DNA of 8,757 bases, taken from contig WQUS01000368.1 of NCBI GenBank assembly GCA_009781965.1, forward strand, positions 1 to 8,757, in the 5' to 3' direction. The notes beneath the pieces were generated by a model. It worked only from the letters and a program-made list of their open reading frames with translations. It did not search any database and was not told where the DNA came from. Positions 6,451 through 8,757 of this stretch are shown here, piece after piece. A program made the translations under genes and the position numbers. Origin of the DNA: Bacillota bacterium. Its GTDB lineage: Bacteria; Bacillota; Desulfotomaculia; Desulfotomaculales; Desulfallaceae. Numbering within the stretch: position 1 is the first letter of the stretch; each line of letters starts with the position of its first letter.

Positions 6451-7320
6451 TTATCCCCCATAATTTGATTGCAGCAGTGCTTCCAATTGCGGTAACTTCC
6501 GCGATAGCCCTGCGAAATACACAGTTGATTTTAATTCCGGTTGGATCCGCTCAAAAACAGCCTTGGAAATTTTGTTGCGTTTTTTTAGTTCATCAAACGC
6601 CATACTTTGCGCTTCTTTAAGTGGTATTTGCTCAAATCGCTCAAGACAAGCGCGGAAGTGAAACACAGGGGCGACTTGCGGCAATGCGCCAAAAGCCCGC
6701 AATACTATGCTCTCATATTCGCGCTTGCGCAAGAGTTTAAAAATACTGCCATGGTCAAGATAGTCGTCAAATTGTTTTGGTTCACGGACGTTTGCTTTGC
6801 CAAATATAGTATCCCGTTCGGAAAGAACGTAAATGCCAACAGCTTCGCCCAGATCGCCTAATTCGGCCAGTAAACGTTCAATTTTTTTTTGTTCGCGAAC
6901 AGCCGCTAAAACCGAAACCTTGCTAAATGCCCGGTAAAAATCGCTCAATTGGTCGTAAAGCCGATCGTAATTGTCGAGATCGGATTTTATCTCATATACA
7001 CGCCCCTCGCCGTTGATCAGAACAAAATCGGCGATATGACCGTTTATCCGCACTTGCGACAAAACAGTTGTGGAGTTTACGCTATGGATTCCTGTGAGTA
7101 GTTTATTTAACAAATTATTCATATAGTAATATTCGTTGCGATGTTCTTTGCCCAGGTGTGCGTAAATCTCGCTGATAATCTGTCTGTGCGTCTTACTTGC
7201 CGGGTCGTTAATATATCGCTTGACAACTATGTCAAACACCTCATTGGAACCGTGTTCAATGAGGTCGGTTATAACGCCGCGAGTAAATACGCGGTTAATA
7301 GCTCTGCTGTTATCAGCCAC
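6451..7320 (-). CDS. sce7726-family-like protein with PD-(D/E)XK nuclease signature
   Basis: 289 residues from a GTG start at 7320, preceded by AAGGAGGTG with 7 nt spacing; an out-of-frame ATG just upstream has no long frame. The N-terminal 80 residues are helical. At 89-124 lies a PD-(D/E)XK arrangement: HIADFVLI (Asp98), VYEIKSD (Glu110-x-Lys112), then YDQLSDFYRAF with Gln124. This spacing is typical of restriction-endonuclease-like and Holliday-resolvase-like folds. The C-terminal half (about 175-289) is charged and helical with no motif I can name. The overall pattern fits the sce7726 family, which as I recall occurs beside sce7725 genes, as here. A nucleic-acid cleaving or binding role is inferred; metal and substrate are unknown. 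It is the first gene of the operon, 62 nt downstream of the predicted transcription start. Confidence 0.82.
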   Translation of the reverse strand: MADNSRAINRVFTRGVITDLIEHGSNEVFDIVVKRYINDPASKTHRQIISEIYAHLGKEHRNEYYYMNNLLNKLLTGIHSVNSTTVLSQVRINGHIADFVLINGEGRVYEIKSDLDNYDRLYDQLSDFYRAFSKVSVLAAVREQKKIERLLAELGDLGEAVGIYVLSERDTIFGKANVREPKQFDDYLDHGSIFKLLRKREYESIVLRAFGALPQVAPVFHFRACLERFEQIPLKEAQSMAFDELKKRNKISKAVFERIQPELKSTVYFAGLSRKLPQLEALLQSNYGG

Positions 7321-7388
7321 ATTTACGCACCTCCTTACCAGGCTGTTCTATCGGCATATCCAATAATTTCACGTTACTTAACATTTTA

Positions 7389-7417
7389 AATGTATTCGTT
7401 CTCGTGATATAAGTCAA
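7389..7417 (-). promoter_or_regulatory. Promoter of the three-gene module
   Basis: On the minus strand, TTGACT (7417-7412, five of six) is followed after 17 bp by TACATT (7394-7389, four of six). The start would be near 7382, leaving about 60 nt of leader. A short palindrome, ACATTT-T-AAATGT (7381-7393), overlaps the -10 box and could be an operator. The promoter lies inside the right direct-repeat copy, so an inserted unit would carry its own promoter. Confidence 0.55.
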
Positions 7418-7422
7418 GGGCT

Positions 7423-7479
7423 GATGGAAATTTTATGAAATAAAATAGGGCGCTATGGTTTTGGTAAAGTATGCCATGG
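7423..7479. repeat. Right copy of the 55-57-bp direct repeat flanking the three-gene module
   Basis: Same orientation as 4128-4182 and 57 bp long. The identity stops sharply on both sides: ctgatgg against ccgatgg on the left, and ccatggac against ccatggtt on the right. It ends 68 bp before the methyltransferase stop codon. In neither copy is there a conserved reading frame, because of the 2-bp length difference, so the repeat is unlikely to be coding. Confidence 0.85.
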
Positions 7480-7547
7480 ACAAATAGATGTGCCAAGATA
7501 GGTTAAGTTATCCATTAGCCAACGCCGCGACCTTTATCCGTCAGGGT

Positions 7548-8165
7548 TTATAATTCCGACACTTTGCTGACGATGCTATATGCGGCGCCATCTAGGATTG
7601 GTATAATGTTCACTTCAAATCCGGTGTTTTGCGCTGCTTCCAGCAACCGCTCCGGCTGATATTGCTTATATCCATACCGGGTGTGGGAGAATCGGGCCAG
7701 TGTTTTATTGGTATACAGGGTATTTACAAACAGTCCGCCTGGTTTTAGGACGCGCCGGATTTCGGACAGCGTTCGGTCAAGGTCATCCCAGAAATACACC
7801 GTGTTGACCGAATAAACCTTGCCAAAAGAGGCGTCCTCAAAAGTCATCTTATCGGCGCTTTGGCGGGAGAACGTCATGCGCTTCGCATCAACAAAGCGGC
7901 GGTTGCGAGTGATGGCGGATTTGATCATGGTCTCAGAAATATCAATACCTGCGAAGACGGCATTGCCTTGGCGCGCCAATAAGTTCAGCATGTAGCCGTT
8001 GCCGCAGCCGATATCCAGAGCCAGATCGCTGTCCGCAATGTTGAGCAGACTGGCAGTAGCTTCATACATGGGGCGGTTCTGGCGATTCATAACGGCTGTG
8101 ATCAACCGCCCGCCGAAGCCGGTTGGTTTGCCAAATTGCTTTGCGATGTATCGGTTTAGGCTCAT
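7548..8165 (-). CDS. Class I SAM-dependent methyltransferase
   Basis: 205 residues from ATG at 8165. The frame extends to an ATG at 8198 inside the regulator gene, but family members usually begin near MSLNRYIAKQFGKPTG, and a GAGAAG sequence precedes the 8165 ATG. Motif I DIGCGNGY is at 51-58 and binds S-adenosylmethionine. The acidic residue of motif II is Asp75 (GID); DASFGKVYSV (111-120) is a motif IV-like region, and LKPGG (140-144) is the post-motif turn. The substrate cannot be read from the sequence; this subgroup (methyltransferase domain 11/25 type) is broad. It is the last gene of a DUF2975-regulator-methyltransferase operon, starting 7 nt after the regulator stop. No clear terminator follows before the right direct repeat. 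Confidence 0.88.
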   Translation of the reverse strand: MSLNRYIAKQFGKPTGFGGRLITAVMNRQNRPMYEATASLLNIADSDLALDIGCGNGYMLNLLARQGNAVFAGIDISETMIKSAITRNRRFVDAKRMTFSRQSADKMTFEDASFGKVYSVNTVYFWDDLDRTLSEIRRVLKPGGLFVNTLYTNKTLARFSHTRYGYKQYQPERLLEAAQNTGFEVNIIPILDGAAYSIVSKVSEL

Positions 8166-8172
8166 AGGCTTC

Positions 8173-8382
8173 TCATTCTGTATCATCAACATATTCAAGA
8201 ATATCGCCGGGCTGACAGTTTAGCACATTGCATATGGCATTAAGTGTAGAAAAACGGATTGCCTTGATTTTTCCGGTTTTAATCATGGATAGATTAACAT
8301 TGGATATCCCAACCGCTGCGGCAAGTTCATTTAGACGCATTTTGCGGTCTGCAAGCATTCGGTCAAGCCGTATCACAATCAT
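8173..8382 (-). CDS. Small Xre/Cro-type transcriptional regulator (YozG-like)
   Basis: 69 residues, essentially one HTH_3/Cro-C1 DNA-binding domain. The helix-turn-helix spans about 17-40: LNELAAAVGISNVNLSMIKTGK. It continues with IRFSTLNAICNVLNCQPGDILEY, the typical end of short YozG-like regulators found beside DUF2975 membrane proteins. ATG overlaps the stop of the DUF2975 fragment (ATGA), so translation is coupled. It has no ligand-binding domain. It probably regulates its own operon; the operator was not identified, partly because the natural upstream region of the operon seems to have been lost. Confidence 0.92.
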   Translation of the reverse strand: MIVIRLDRMLADRKMRLNELAAAVGISNVNLSMIKTGKIKAIRFSTLNAICNVLNCQPGDILEYVDDTE

Positions 8383-8696
8383 AACGTATGATCCGCCTCG
8401 TCCTGTAGATGAATACCGTAATGAAATACATATGCCATCACCAGAAAAATAGCGCCATAGAACATTTCGGTAAGTTCCAAAGGCGCAGATATCGTAAGCC
8501 TGTTTGGCGTTAAGTGATTAATCAGCAAAGGGAATAAGGACCCATTAAGAATGGGAGTGGCCAAAGAAGCAATAATTAACACAACCCCGCTGTTTAGCAA
8601 TATGTTAGCGTTATGTGTTATAAATACTTTAGCTTCAGAAATATTCTTAAAAAATTTCGAGAGCGTTGTATAATATATAGATATATGGTATAATAG
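8379..8696 (-). pseudogene. DUF2975 membrane protein, 5'-truncated
   Basis: The frame is open from TAG at 8699-8697 to the stop at 8379 (105 codons), without an ATG or GTG start. A TTG at 8600 could give 73 residues but has no ribosome binding site. Family-like sequence begins before that TTG (LSKFFKNISEAKVFITHNAN), showing that the real gene was longer. Two hydrophobic segments remain: VVLIIASLATPIL and MFYGAIFLVMAYVFHYGI, followed by the charged tail HLQDEADHTL typical of DUF2975 ends. DUF2975 proteins are usually about 150-190 residues with extra membrane helices at the N-terminus; these are missing here. The upstream DNA now holds a plus-strand promoter. It probably no longer makes a functional protein, though the message may still carry the regulator and methyltransferase. 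Confidence 0.7.
8666..8694 (+). promoter_or_regulatory. Sigma-A promoter for the right-edge plus-strand gene
   Basis: TTGTAT (8666-8671) and a perfect TATAAT (8689-8694) are 17 bp apart. Transcription would start near 8701 and the ATG is at 8722, so the leader is about 20 nt. This is the best promoter match in the window. It overlaps the 5' end of the DUF2975 remnant on the other strand. Confidence 0.75.
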
Positions 8697-8721
8697 CTAA
8701 AACGATAGTGGGTGGACTATT

Positions 8722-8757
8722 ATGCCAGAGTGTAAAAAATGTGGTTCTGAAAACAGC
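8722..8757 (+). CDS. N-terminus of a zinc-ribbon-type protein, cut by the window edge
   Basis: Only 12 codons are visible: MPECKKCGSENS. The CxxC at residues 4-7 is a typical first half of a zinc ribbon. GGTGG lies about 7 nt before the ATG, and a strong promoter lies just upstream, so the start is credible. The rest of the protein is outside the window and its function cannot be assigned. Confidence 0.6.
   Translation, partial: MPECKKCGSENS

Noticed and set aside
1..8757. CRISPR arrays, tRNA or rRNA genes, transposase or integrase genes
   Set aside because: No regularly spaced repeats, no tRNA- or rRNA-like sequence and no recombinase frame were seen on either strand.

Overview
The window looks like a Bacillota chromosome, probably Clostridia or Negativicutes. 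Supporting signs are a protein with S-layer-homology (SLH) repeats, strong AGGAGG-type ribosome binding sites, GTG starts, sigma-A-type promoters and a YozG-like regulator next to a DUF2975 gene. Species cannot be determined. Nearly everything is read from the minus strand; the only supported intact plus-strand gene starts at the far right edge.

Region 1 (about 1-3810, minus) holds two secreted proteins that are probably co-transcribed. A promoter at 3779-3807 drives a serpin carried on three SLH repeats, which suggests attachment to the cell surface. Next comes a 185-bp gap containing an interrupted small reading frame. The last gene is a subtilisin-like protease with an intact catalytic triad and C-terminal repeats of about 73 residues; its 3' end lies outside the window. 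A protease and a protease inhibitor in one transcript suggests an inhibitor/target or inhibitor/protection pair.

Region 2 (about 3810-4452) is largely non-coding. It has a perfect 9-bp inverted repeat, the first copy of a 55-57-bp direct repeat, remnants of a plus-strand DUF4160/DUF2442-like gene pair, and a rho-independent terminator for the operon that follows.

Region 3 (4453-7320, minus) is the most interesting part. It is a compact three-gene operon encoding an sce7726-like protein with a PD-(D/E)XK nuclease signature, an sce7725/beta-like protein of unknown function, and a zinc-finger plus RES-domain protein whose relatives destroy NAD+. The genes overlap or nearly abut, have their own promoter and terminator, and sit between direct-repeat copies at 4128-4182 and 7423-7479. 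I infer a mobile defence-like or toxic-effector module: a nuclease-like protein, a middle component and an NAD-depleting effector. Its function is not established by the sequence.

Region 4 (7548-8696, minus) has a class I SAM methyltransferase, a small Xre/YozG-type regulator and a DUF2975 membrane protein that has lost its 5' end. Immediately beyond, on the plus strand, a well-formed promoter (8666-8694) precedes the first 12 codons of a protein starting with a CxxC zinc-ribbon motif. That promoter occupies the place where the missing 5' part of the DUF2975 gene should be.
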